A stretch of 35,249 bases of DNA, taken from JBOFCO01 sp051646105 (lineage in GTDB: Bacteria > Pseudomonadota > Alphaproteobacteria > Rhodobacterales > Rhodobacteraceae). Below, piece by piece: positions 8,501 to 15,879 of this stretch. The stretch covers positions 1 to 35,249 of the forward strand of contig JBOFCO010000164.1 of assembly GCA_051646105.1 (NCBI GenBank), given 5' to 3'. Numbering within the stretch: the first letter of the stretch is position 1; each line of letters starts with the position of its first letter. The notes under the pieces were generated by a model. It did no database searches and was not told where the DNA came from. It saw only the letters and a program-made list of their open reading frames with translations. A program made the translations under genes and the position numbers.

Positions 8501-9493
8501 TCAGAAGATCGACGAGAACTGGTCGATGTTCGTCGCATCATAGGTGAACGGGTCGGCCATGGCCGCCTCGTTATTGTCGTCCAGCTTGGCCGCACCCATG
8601 CGGCCCATGCCGATTTCCGCACCCGGTTCGGCCTTGGCGTTGCCCTTGTTCAGGTTGTAGGCGATCATCGTTGCCGCATAACCCAGATCGATCGGGTTCC
8701 AGATGGCGAAGGACTGCGACGCGCCCGATTTCACATGGCCCGCCATTTCGGACGGCAGGCCAAGCCCGGTCACGTTGATCTGGCCGACCTTGCCCGCATC
8801 GGTCACCGCCTGCGCAGCAGCAACGATGCCCACGGACGTCGGTGCGATGATGGCTTTCAGGTTCGGATAGGTCTGCATCAGGCCCTGCGCTTCGCGATAG
8901 GACTTGTCGGCAAGGTCGTCGCCATAAACGGTGCCGACCACGGTCACGTTGGGATAGTTGCCCATCACCTTGTTCATTTCCTCGATCCAGGTGTTCTGGT
9001 TGGTCGAGGTGGAGGTGGCAGAAAGGACCGCAACTTCGCCGCCATCGGGCAGGTGATCCGCAGCCAGCTTGATGATCGTGTTGCCGATCAGCGCGCTGGA
9101 CGACGGGTTCAGGTGCATCAGGCGACCGTCCTTGGCCACACCCGAATCCCACGAAATCACCGTGATGCCACGCTCCATCGCCTTTTTCAGCGCCGGGGCA
9201 ACCGCATCGGGGTCATTGGCCGAAATCGCGATTGCGTCGACACCCTGCGCGATCAGCGCATTGATCACCTCGATCTGGCCTTCGGCGGTGGTGTCGGTCG
9301 GTCCGGTATAGATGATTTCCACATCGCCCAGTTCCTTGGCGGCTTCTTCCGCGCCCTTGTTGGCCGCTTCAAAGAAACCGATACCCAGCGCCTTGACCAC
9401 CAGGGCGATCTTGACGTTTTCGGCCGCAGCCGTCTGTGCAAACATCACGGTGGCAATCGCCGCCGATGTCAGTGCTTTCTTCCAGATGCTCAT
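8501..9493 (-). CDS. rhaS: Rhamnose ABC importer, periplasmic binding protein
   Basis: A 330-residue periplasmic substrate-binding protein of the ribose/rhamnose (periplasmic binding protein 4-like) class. The signal peptide is clear: MSIWKK, a hydrophobic stretch to residue 20, and probable cleavage after TAAA before ENVKIALVV (around residue 24). Typical features are KALGIGFFEAANKGAEEAAKEL, AIAISANDPDAVAPALKKA and the hinge region GKVGQINVTGLGLPSEM. It captures L-rhamnose for RhaPQT. ATG 9493 was chosen because an excellent ribosome site (GGGAGGA at 9498-9504) precedes it. The upstream gene rhaR ends 32 bases away and a stable hairpin follows the stop codon, consistent with a highly expressed binding protein. 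Confidence 0.92.
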   Translation of the reverse strand: MSIWKKALTSAAIATVMFAQTAAAENVKIALVVKALGIGFFEAANKGAEEAAKELGDVEIIYTGPTDTTAEGQIEVINALIAQGVDAIAISANDPDAVAPALKKAMERGITVISWDSGVAKDGRLMHLNPSSSALIGNTIIKLAADHLPDGGEVAVLSATSTSTNQNTWIEEMNKVMGNYPNVTVVGTVYGDDLADKSYREAQGLMQTYPNLKAIIAPTSVGIVAAAQAVTDAGKVGQINVTGLGLPSEMAGHVKSGASQSFAIWNPIDLGYAATMIAYNLNKGNAKAEPGAEIGMGRMGAAKLDDNNEAAMADPFTYDATNIDQFSSIF

Positions 9494-9525
9494 GTTTTCC
9501 TCCCTATGAGCTGTTATCAATGGCA

Positions 9526-10338
9526 TCAGCCCTCGCCGATGCGCTCCTCCGTCCTGTCGGCAGCGCCAGCGCGCGCGACGATCAGCCTGATTTCCGCGGA
9601 TTCCAGCATGGCGGCATCGCGGTCGGTGATGCCTTCATCGGTGATCACCGTGTGAATGCGCGACAGCGGGCACAGCAGCAGGCTGGACCGCGCCGTGAAT
9701 TTCGTGCTGTCGGCCAGCACCACCAGTTCCTCGGCCTGCCCGATAAGTTTCTGTTCGGCCTGCACCAGCAGGGGATCGCCCTCCATCAGCCCCAGCGGAC
9801 CGATGCCGCGACAGCCCATGAAAATGCGCCGGGCATAGAAATGGCGGCTGCCGTCTTCGTCAAAGGGCGACAGGATGATGTTCTGTTCGCGATAGATAGC
9901 CCCTGCCGGCAGCAGGACAGTGTTCCGCGAATGCTTCAGCAGGTGCTCGGCAATAGGGAAGCTGTTGGTAAAGACCTGATGCCGCCGCGCTGTCAGCGGA
10001 TGCACCATCTGGAATGTGGTCGTGCCGCCATTGATGATGATGGCCTCACCGTCCTGGCACAGGTCGACTGCCGCACGGGCGATGGCACGCTTTTCGGCCA
10101 GGCGGATGCCCTCATTCACGCTGAAGGGCCGCGCATTGATGCCGACGAACTGCGGCGGCGCGATTGATTCCGCCCCGCCCCGCACCCGGCGCAGCTTTTT
10201 CTGGACATGGAGCGTGGCAATATCGCGCCGCACGGTTGCCTCGCTTGCGCCGGTCAGCGTGACAAGATCGGCCACCGTCACGACGGGTCGCCCCTCTATC
10301 GCCGACAGGATAACCCTGTGCCGTTCGCTTTCATGCAT
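9526..10338 (-). CDS. rhaR: DeoR-family repressor of the rhamnose genes
   Basis: A 270-residue DeoR/GlpR-family regulator. The N-terminal winged helix-turn-helix (about residues 5-55) contains VTVADLVTLTGASEATVRRD and the LRRVRGGA end of the signature. The C-terminal sensor domain is the sugar-phosphate isomerase-like fold (IINGGTTTFQMV, about 100-111; VVLADSTKF). By analogy with the family the inducer is a phosphorylated or free pathway sugar; rhizobial RhaR is a negative regulator of the same operon. The start is ATG 10338, with AAGGGGG at 10344-10350 upstream. Its promoter region carries a symmetric repeat array that also covers the rhaD promoter, so self-repression together with repression of rhaD is expected. 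Confidence 0.9.
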   Translation of the reverse strand: MHESERHRVILSAIEGRPVVTVADLVTLTGASEATVRRDIATLHVQKKLRRVRGGAESIAPPQFVGINARPFSVNEGIRLAEKRAIARAAVDLCQDGEAIIINGGTTTFQMVHPLTARRHQVFTNSFPIAEHLLKHSRNTVLLPAGAIYREQNIILSPFDEDGSRHFYARRIFMGCRGIGPLGLMEGDPLLVQAEQKLIGQAEELVVLADSTKFTARSSLLLCPLSRIHTVITDEGITDRDAAMLESAEIRLIVARAGAADRTEERIGEG

Positions 10339-10355
10339 GACCACCCCCTTTCCGG

Positions 10356-10384
10356 CAGTCTCCACCTAAATCGATCAATGTCAA
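10356..10384 (-). promoter_or_regulatory. Candidate promoter of the rhaRSTPQUK operon
   Basis: A perfect -35 box TTGACA reads leftward from 10384 to 10379. It overlaps the second left-hand repeat of the operator array. The -10 element is not well conserved: the best hexamers at a 16- or 17-base spacing fall within 10356-10362 and match poorly. The -35 assignment is good; the rest is tentative. Confidence 0.5.
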
Positions 10385-10449
10385 TCATTTTCGATCACAA
10401 CTTTTGTTTCTGCGGTGCAGCATGATTGAACATGATCGAAAATGATTGA
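10371..10449. promoter_or_regulatory. Probable RhaR operator array: six 7-bp repeats, 10-bp period
   Basis: Three heptamers TCGATCA, TCAATCA and TCGATCA start at 10371, 10381 and 10391, exactly ten bases apart. Three in the opposite orientation (TGATTGA, TGATCGA, TGATTGA) start at 10423, 10433 and 10443, again ten bases apart. Within this, 10380-10397 and 10433-10450 are perfect 18-bp inverted repeats. Both divergent -35 boxes are built from the repeats (TGATTGAC followed by A or T). Tandem repeats with helical phasing are typical of DeoR-family operators. Binding by RhaR is inferred from position. Confidence 0.75.
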
Positions 10450-10475
10450 CTTTACTGTCAGACAAGGCGCATTCT
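10446..10475 (+). promoter_or_regulatory. Candidate promoter of rhaD-rhaA
   Basis: TTGACT at 10446-10451 (five of six matches to the -35 consensus) overlaps the last operator repeat. The best -10 candidate is CATTCT at 10470-10475 after an 18-base spacer, which is a weak match. A repressor bound to the repeat would cover the -35 box. Confidence 0.45.
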
Positions 10476-10500
10476 GCCCCGGAGATTAAGGGAGGGCAGC

Positions 10501-12597
10501 ATGACCGCAGCGGGTAACCGGCTTGAAAACCTTTGGGACGACGCCCATGCGGCGGCAATGAGCGAGTCGGAAAAGCTGCTGTACCGATCCAACCTGCTCG
10601 GCTCTGACAAGCGTGTCACGAATTACGGTGGCGGCAACACCAGCGCCAAGGTGATGGAAAAGGATCCGCTGACCGGCGATATGGCCGAGGTGCTGTGGGT
10701 CAAGGGATCGGGCGGTGATATCGGCTCGATGAAGCTGGACGGGTTTTCGACGCTGTACATGGACAAGCTGCGCGCCCTGAAGGGCATTTACCGCGGGGTG
10801 GCGTTCGAGGATGAGATGGTCGGCTACCTGCCGCATTGCACCTTCAACCTGAACCCGCGCGCCGCCAGCATCGATACCCCGCTGCATGCCTATGTTCCCC
10901 GCGCGCATGTCGATCATGTTCATTCCGACGCGATCATCGCCATCGCCGCATCGGTGAATTCAAAAGAACTGACCAGGGAAATCTTCGGCGACGACATCGG
11001 CTGGCTGCCGTGGAAGAAGCCCGGTTATGAGCTTGGTCTTTGGCTGGAAAAATTTGCGACCGAAAACCCAGGCGCGCGCGGCTGCGTTCTGGAAAGCCAC
11101 GGGCTTTTCACCTGGGCGGACGAAGCGAAGGACTGCTATCTGACCACGCTGGAAATCATCAACAAAGCCGCCGCGTGGCTGGAAGGCCGGACATCGGGCA
11201 AAGCTGCATTCGGAGGGGTGAAGCGCCCGACCCTGCCCCCGGCGGAACGCCGGGCCGTAGCGTCGCGGCTGATGCCGGTGATCCGGGGACTGATATCGAA
11301 AGACCGCCACAAGGTCGGCCATTTCGATGACAGTCCGGCGGTTCTGGAATTTGTCGGGTCGAACGCGCTTGAAACGCTTGCCCCGCTGGGCACATCCTGC
11401 CCCGATCACTTCCTGCGCACGAAAATCCGGCCACTGGTGGTGGAATTCGATCCCGCCAAGCCTGACCTTGATGCGACCCTCGCCGGACTGGCCAAGGCAG
11501 CCGAAGATTACCGCGCGTCCTACACGGGCTATTACAATCGATGCAAACACGCCGACAGCCCGGCGATCCGCGACCCGAATGCGGTGGTCTGGCTGGTGCC
11601 GGGCGTTGGCATGATGACATTCGCGCTGGACAGGGCCACGGCCCGGATTTCGGCGGAGTTCTACGTCAACGCCATCAATGTGATGCGGGGGGCCAGCGCG
11701 GTTTCCACCTATCAGGGCCTGCCGGAACAGGAAGCCTTTGACATCGAGTACTGGCTGCTGGAAGAGGCGAAGCTGCAACGGATGCCAAAGCCGAAATCGC
11801 TTGCAGGCCGTGTGGCGCTGGTTACGGGCGGTGCTGGCGGGATCGGATCGGCCACGGCAGAACGGCTGCTGCGCGAGGGCGCCTGCGTGATGCTGGCCGA
11901 TATCGATGGCAAGGCCGCCCAGGATGTTGCGGCGGGCATGGCAAAGGTGTTTGGCCCGGATCAGGTGCGCGCCGTGCAGATGAACGTGACCGATGAAGGT
12001 CAGGTGACAGCGGCATATGCGGATTTGGCGGTCGAATTCGGCGGCGTCGACATTCTGGTGTCGAATGCGGGCATCGCTTCCTCTGCCCCGGTCGAGGAAA
12101 CCAGCCTGGCGCTGTGGAACAAGAACATGGATATCCTGTCCACCGGCTATTTCCTTGTCAGCCGCGAAGCTTTCCGCAATTTCCGCGCACAAGGTGTCGG
12201 CGGGTCGGTGATCTTTGTCGCGTCAAAGAACGGGTTGGCGGCCAGCCCCAATGCCGCCGCATATTGCACGGCCAAGGCTGCCGAAATCCACCTTGCGCGC
12301 TGCCTTGCGCTGGAAGGGGCAGAGGCGGGCATTCGTGTGAATGTGGTCAACCCCGATGCCGTTCTGCGCGGATCAAAGATCTGGTCGGGTGAGTGGCTGG
12401 ACCAGCGCGCCAGCACCTACAAGACCGACAAGGAAGGGCTGGAGGAAATGTATCGCCAGCGGTCCATGTTGAAACGTTCGGTCCTGCCGGAAGACATTGC
12501 CGAAGGTGTGTATTTCTTCGCATCCGACCTGACCGCGAAATCGACAGGGAACATCCTGAACGTCGACGCGGGCAACAAGGAATCCTTCACAAGATAG
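10501..12597 (+). CDS. rhaD: Rhamnulose-1-phosphate aldolase / lactaldehyde dehydrogenase fusion
   Basis: A 698-residue bifunctional protein. Residues 1 to about 430 form a class II aldolase/adducin domain with zinc-ligand candidates in HVDHVH (His139, His141) and LESHG (His200). It should split L-rhamnulose-1-phosphate into dihydroxyacetone phosphate and L-lactaldehyde. From about residue 436 a short-chain dehydrogenase follows: cofactor loop TGGAGGIG (442-449), NAG, and catalytic Tyr588-x3-Lys592. This domain probably oxidises L-lactaldehyde to L-lactate, so product is handed on within one polypeptide. The fusion is characteristic of the rhizobial and rhodobacterial pathway and differs from the separate E. 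coli RhaD. A strong ribosome site (GGAGGG at 10491-10496) precedes the ATG. It is transcribed divergently from rhaR and is followed after eight bases by rhaA. Confidence 0.93.
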   Translation: MTAAGNRLENLWDDAHAAAMSESEKLLYRSNLLGSDKRVTNYGGGNTSAKVMEKDPLTGDMAEVLWVKGSGGDIGSMKLDGFSTLYMDKLRALKGIYRGVAFEDEMVGYLPHCTFNLNPRAASIDTPLHAYVPRAHVDHVHSDAIIAIAASVNSKELTREIFGDDIGWLPWKKPGYELGLWLEKFATENPGARGCVLESHGLFTWADEAKDCYLTTLEIINKAAAWLEGRTSGKAAFGGVKRPTLPPAERRAVASRLMPVIRGLISKDRHKVGHFDDSPAVLEFVGSNALETLAPLGTSCPDHFLRTKIRPLVVEFDPAKPDLDATLAGLAKAAEDYRASYTGYYNRCKHADSPAIRDPNAVVWLVPGVGMMTFALDRATARISAEFYVNAINVMRGASAVSTYQGLPEQEAFDIEYWLLEEAKLQRMPKPKSLAGRVALVTGGAGGIGSATAERLLREGACVMLADIDGKAAQDVAAGMAKVFGPDQVRAVQMNVTDEGQVTAAYADLAVEFGGVDILVSNAGIASSAPVEETSLALWNKNMDILSTGYFLVSREAFRNFRAQGVGGSVIFVASKNGLAASPNAAAYCTAKAAEIHLARCLALEGAEAGIRVNVVNPDAVLRGSKIWSGEWLDQRASTYKTDKEGLEEMYRQRSMLKRSVLPEDIAEGVYFFASDLTAKSTGNILNVDAGNKESFTR

Positions 12598-12605
12598 GGC
12601 GGCCA

Positions 12606-13850
12606 ATGGCACAGAACGCATATGAAGCCGCGCGCGAAAGCTTCGCGGAATGGGATGTGGATACCGAATCCGCGCTGGCCGCGCTGTCGGTCATTCCGAT
12701 TTCGATCCACTGCTGGCAAGGCGATGATGTTGGCGGCTTTGAACGCAAGGCAGGCACGTCGGGCGGGGGTATTCAGGCGACCGGCAACCATCCCGGCCGG
12801 GCGCGCAATCCTGCGGAATTGCGTGCCGATCTGGAATTTGCCTGTTCACGCATTCCGGGCAAGCACCGGCTGAACCTTCATGCCTTCTATCTGGACACGG
12901 ACGAAACGCCGGATCGCGACGCGATCGAATACAGACATTTCGCGCGCTGGGTCGACTGGGCCAGGGATCAGCGCCTTGGTCTTGATTTCAACCCCACCTT
13001 TTTCGCGCATCCCAAGGCCGACGACAACCTGACGCTTTCCCATCCTGACAAGGGCATCCGCGATTTCTGGATCGAGCACGGAAAGCGCTGCCGGGACATC
13101 GCCGCCGAAATGGGCCGTGCGCTGGGCAGCCCCGCCGTCAACAACATCTGGGTGCCCGACGGATCGAAGGATACGCCCGTCGACCGGATGGCGGCACGGC
13201 GGCGGCTGGAATCCTCGCTGGATGCGATCATCGCGCAGAAACATGACAGGGCGCATCTTCTGGATGCCGTCGAAAGCAAGCTGTTCGGGATCGGCGTTGA
13301 ATCGATGACCGTGGGCAGTCACGAATTCTATATGGGCTATGCGATCCGTCGGGGCACGCTGTTGTGCCTGGACATGGGGCATTTCCATCCGACCGAAAGC
13401 GTGGCCGACAAGCTTTCTTCGATTGCCCTGTCGGTTGACGAAATCCTGCTGCATGTCTCGCGCCCCGTGCGCTGGGACAGCGACCATGTGATCCTTCTGA
13501 ACGACGATCTGCTTGCCATGGCGCAGGAGCTTGTCTTTGCCGATCTTCTGCCCCGCACCCATATCGGACTGGATTTCTTTGACGCCACGATCAGCCGGAC
13601 GGCGGCCTGGGTGATCGGGGTGCGCAACATGCAAAAGGCACTGCTGCGCGCCCTGCTGCTGCCGCAGGCGCGGTTGAAATCGGCAGAGGCCGCGCTGGAT
13701 TACACCAGTCGCCTGATCCTGACGGAGGAGGCTAAGGATCTGCCCTTTGCCGCCGTCTGGGCCGAATTCTGTACGCGTGCCAACTTGCCCACCGGGGCGG
13801 CGTTGCTGGATGATCTGACGGCCTATCAGGCGCGGGTGGCCAACCGTTGA
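12606..13850 (+). CDS. rhaA: L-rhamnose isomerase, E. coli RhaA type
   Basis: A 414-residue enzyme closely resembling E. coli RhaA (419 residues) along its whole length. Shared blocks include IHCWQGDDVGGFE (about residues 34-46), GGIQATGN, RLNLHAFYL, LGLDFNP, NIWVPDG, DAVESKLFGIG, LDMGHFHPTE, LLHVSRPVRWDSDHV and HIGLDFFDA. These supply the acidic and histidine ligands for the two metal ions. It converts L-rhamnose to L-rhamnulose in the cytoplasm. The open frame extends upstream into rhaD, but the ATG at 12606 matches the family N-terminus. It sits eight bases after the rhaD stop, with only a weak ribosome site, so translational coupling is likely. Rhizobial rha loci usually carry the distant isomerase RhaI in this slot, so this looks like a replacement. 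Confidence 0.95.
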   Translation: MAQNAYEAARESFAEWDVDTESALAALSVIPISIHCWQGDDVGGFERKAGTSGGGIQATGNHPGRARNPAELRADLEFACSRIPGKHRLNLHAFYLDTDETPDRDAIEYRHFARWVDWARDQRLGLDFNPTFFAHPKADDNLTLSHPDKGIRDFWIEHGKRCRDIAAEMGRALGSPAVNNIWVPDGSKDTPVDRMAARRRLESSLDAIIAQKHDRAHLLDAVESKLFGIGVESMTVGSHEFYMGYAIRRGTLLCLDMGHFHPTESVADKLSSIALSVDEILLHVSRPVRWDSDHVILLNDDLLAMAQELVFADLLPRTHIGLDFFDATISRTAAWVIGVRNMQKALLRALLLPQARLKSAEAALDYTSRLILTEEAKDLPFAAVWAEFCTRANLPTGAALLDDLTAYQARVANR

Positions 13851-13858
13851 AACGACGT

Positions 13859-14224
13859 TCAGCTTTCCGCGCAATGCCTGCGGAAGGCGCGCTTCAGCAG
13901 ATCGAGTTCGGCCCGCAGCATCTCGACCTCTGTCCGCAGGTCACCGTCGGGGGCTTCCCCCGTAACGATGGCCAGACGGGCCAGCACGCCGTCCTGCCCC
14001 ATTTCACGCAGGATCAGCAATTGCAGCCCTTCTGAAAGCACGGCGGCGGGAACTGGCACGCGCACTGCCCACTTTCCCGGCTGACCGTCCAGAGGCGTGA
14101 CCGAAATATCGGCCAGGGGAGTTGCTTCGTGCAGAGTCTCGACGCTGGGCGCAGGGGCGTCGGCTGCGGTTTCCAGAACTGCTTCCCATATTCCTGCCCT
14201 GACACGTGTCGAACCGACTTTCAT
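13859..14224 (-). CDS. Uncharacterised 121-residue protein
   Basis: I do not recognise this protein. It has a compact N-terminal part without a signal peptide or membrane segment. A central stretch (ISVTPLDGQPGKWAVRVPVPAAVL is summarised as residues 40-63) looks like a small beta-rich domain. The C-terminal helix (about residues 95-118) has leucine heptads and probably forms a coiled coil. Cysteine occurs once, near the end. The ATG at 14224 has an AAAGGAAA ribosome site a few bases upstream. It converges on rhaA, leaving eight bases between the stop codons, and lies 37 bases downstream of another uncharacterised gene on the same strand, with which it probably forms an operon. Confidence 0.7.
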   Translation of the reverse strand: MKVGSTRVRAGIWEAVLETAADAPAPSVETLHEATPLADISVTPLDGQPGKWAVRVPVPAAVLSEGLQLLILREMGQDGVLARLAIVTGEAPDGDLRTEVEMLRAELDLLKRAFRRHCAES

Positions 14225-14261
14225 GCCGTTTCCTTTCCCGACTTGCCTACAGTTCGACCGA

Positions 14262-15125
14262 TCACAATTCTGCCCGCGGTCTGCGGCTGAGAGTGAGGTC
14301 GCGCAGGATCGCCTGATTCATCCGGGGCATTTCGAAAATCACATCCAGCCACAGCTTTTCGACCCGCTTTTCGTTGATCCCTGTATAGGCCAGATCGAAT
14401 TCCGCCACCGCCTTGCCGCCTTCGCGCGGCAGGGCGCTGACCACCTGTTCGGTATTCGGGCCATGACGAATGTTCAGCCGTGCGAACATCGGCATCGGCG
14501 CTTCCATCTCTGTTTCCGTTTCCAGACGCAGAAGATGACGCAAGCTTAGCCCCTGCAACGCCGGTTCGGGCAGATCGATCGCCAGCGACAGGAAGCTGCC
14601 GTCAAAGCCGAACACCTCCATCCGAAGGGCGAAGGGGGCCAGATCGGATTCGCGATTGTTGCGGATCTGGCGCAGCGCGATCTGGCTGTCGGCGCAGTCG
14701 TGATAAAGCCCCGCTTCCGTCCCAAGCCGCGTGCGGCTTTCAGCACAGACAACACCGGGCGGCCAGACCGGCCCCCGCCAGAGTTCCGGCCGCCATGTCC
14801 AGTCGGACCCCAGCGGGGGGCGCATGGCATTAACACCGACCAGCGGCAGGGCCGTGCGCGCCTCGACCTCGTGCAATGTACGATCCAGGGCGCGGCGCAA
14901 GGCCCGGGCGCGACCTTTCAGCCCGCGCAGCGCCTCTCCATCCAGCCGCGCGGCATTGTCGGCAGCCTGATGCAACCGCCCCGACAGCCGCCGGAACATG
15001 ATCCTGTCGAACAGCCCGTCGTAACTGTCCGTCATTTCGCGCTGCTCATCTGCCGCCTGCTTGTCTTGCCAGAACCTTTGCCGCCATTCGAGCGCCGACA
15101 CTGGATCCGTTTTTGATTGCGCCAA
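14262..15125 (-). CDS. Uncharacterised protein, DUF6478-like (Rhodobacterales)
   Basis: A 287-residue soluble protein that, from memory, resembles a family largely confined to Rhodobacterales (DUF6478). The N-terminal third is charged and helical (about 40-90: RRLSGRLHQAADNAARL and following). The core contains PLVGVNAMRPPLGSDWTWRPE and LWRGPV. The rest is beta-rich and ends in MPRMNQAILRDLTLSRRPRAEL. No enzyme motif is visible. The start is unsure: the frame opens right after a TGA at 15126-15128 with TTG at 15125, while a GTG at 15101 is an alternative; neither has a convincing ribosome site. An intrinsic-terminator-like hairpin upstream separates it from the ilvD group. Confidence 0.7.
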   Translation of the reverse strand: MAQSKTDPVSALEWRQRFWQDKQAADEQREMTDSYDGLFDRIMFRRLSGRLHQAADNAARLDGEALRGLKGRARALRRALDRTLHEVEARTALPLVGVNAMRPPLGSDWTWRPELWRGPVWPPGVVCAESRTRLGTEAGLYHDCADSQIALRQIRNNRESDLAPFALRMEVFGFDGSFLSLAIDLPEPALQGLSLRHLLRLETETEMEAPMPMFARLNIRHGPNTEQVVSALPREGGKAVAEFDLAYTGINEKRVEKLWLDVIFEMPRMNQAILRDLTLSRRPRAEL

Positions 15126-15149
15126 TCATGCCCAAGCCCGGCGGCCTGT

Positions 15150-15173
15150 AAAAGCCCCCCCGGCAAAGCCGGG
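15150..15173 (-). terminator. Intrinsic terminator after the ilvD-lipoprotein unit
   Basis: On the minus strand a six-bp stem CCCGGC-TTT-GCCGGG (15159-15173) is followed by GGGGC and TTTT (15150-15153). It lies about 50 bases past the lipoprotein stop codon and just upstream of the next leftward gene. Confidence 0.55.
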
Positions 15174-15225
15174 ACCACCCCGGGCAATTCGGCCACAGGC
15201 CATTGTCCGCAATATCCGCACCGTT

Positions 15226-15879
15226 TCAGCGGTTTTGGGCGACGACCTGCGCCACAAACCGCGCCGCCAAATCCATACCGGTCTGCGGCGCGACGGCCGC
15301 TTCGGTCGCGGGCATGACGGAAAGGGTGACGATCCTTCCCCTGATCTCGGTTATGGCACGCCAGTAGGCATCATCGATTCCCGGCTCCAGTCCGCCTGAC
15401 GTATCGACCAGCGCCAGCAACAGGGCCGTCCCTGTGCTGCGGCTTTCCACAATTGTCACATCGGATGCGCTGCCCGAACGCGCCAGAAGCGCCCGGCCAG
15501 CATCGCTGCGGAACAACTGGTCAGCCTGCGCGGGGTCGAAAGCCGAGCCACCGGCGGGGGCCGCAGGCGACACCGATGCCGTCAGCACAGCCTTGACCGC
15601 AGGACGTGGCGCCAGCGGCGACAGCGACAGCGCCGCACAACTGCCCATCAGCACGAAGCCACCCGACGCCGCGTCGCGCTTGCTTTCCGTATCGACGCAG
15701 AAACCGGGCGGCCCGGCGACCGTGATGTCGCCTGCACCCAGGGTGGTCTGCCGAGGAGCGCCCGACAATCCGCCAAGCGTGCCCGCGGTGTCGGTACACC
15801 CTGCCAGAACGCTCAACACGCCTGCACCAAGGAATACGGCCCCCCGAAGAGCGGGGCGCTTACTGATCCATATACACAT
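15226..15879 (-). CDS. Putative outer-membrane lipoprotein
   Basis: A 217-residue protein with a lipoprotein signal: basic start (SKRPALRG), hydrophobic core (AVFLGAGVLSV) and lipobox LAGC with the modified cysteine at residue 28. The mature part includes GPPGFCVDTESKRDAASGGFVLMGSC, with two cysteines that could pair in the periplasm. No enzymatic motif is seen and function is unknown. I chose the ATG at 15879, which places the gene start 20 bases inside the 3-prime end of ilvD in a different frame; a longer frame exists but has no signal-sequence character. The overlap implies cotranscription with ilvD, and a terminator follows downstream. Confidence 0.7.
   Translation of the reverse strand: MCIWISKRPALRGAVFLGAGVLSVLAGCTDTAGTLGGLSGAPRQTTLGAGDITVAGPPGFCVDTESKRDAASGGFVLMGSCAALSLSPLAPRPAVKAVLTASVSPAAPAGGSAFDPAQADQLFRSDAGRALLARSGSASDVTIVESRSTGTALLLALVDTSGGLEPGIDDAYWRAITEIRGRIVTLSVMPATEAAVAPQTGMDLAARFVAQVVAQNR

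Noticed and set aside
10960..12192. Leftward open frame of 410 codons inside rhaD
   Set aside because: Antisense to the rhaD fusion gene and without any recognisable feature.
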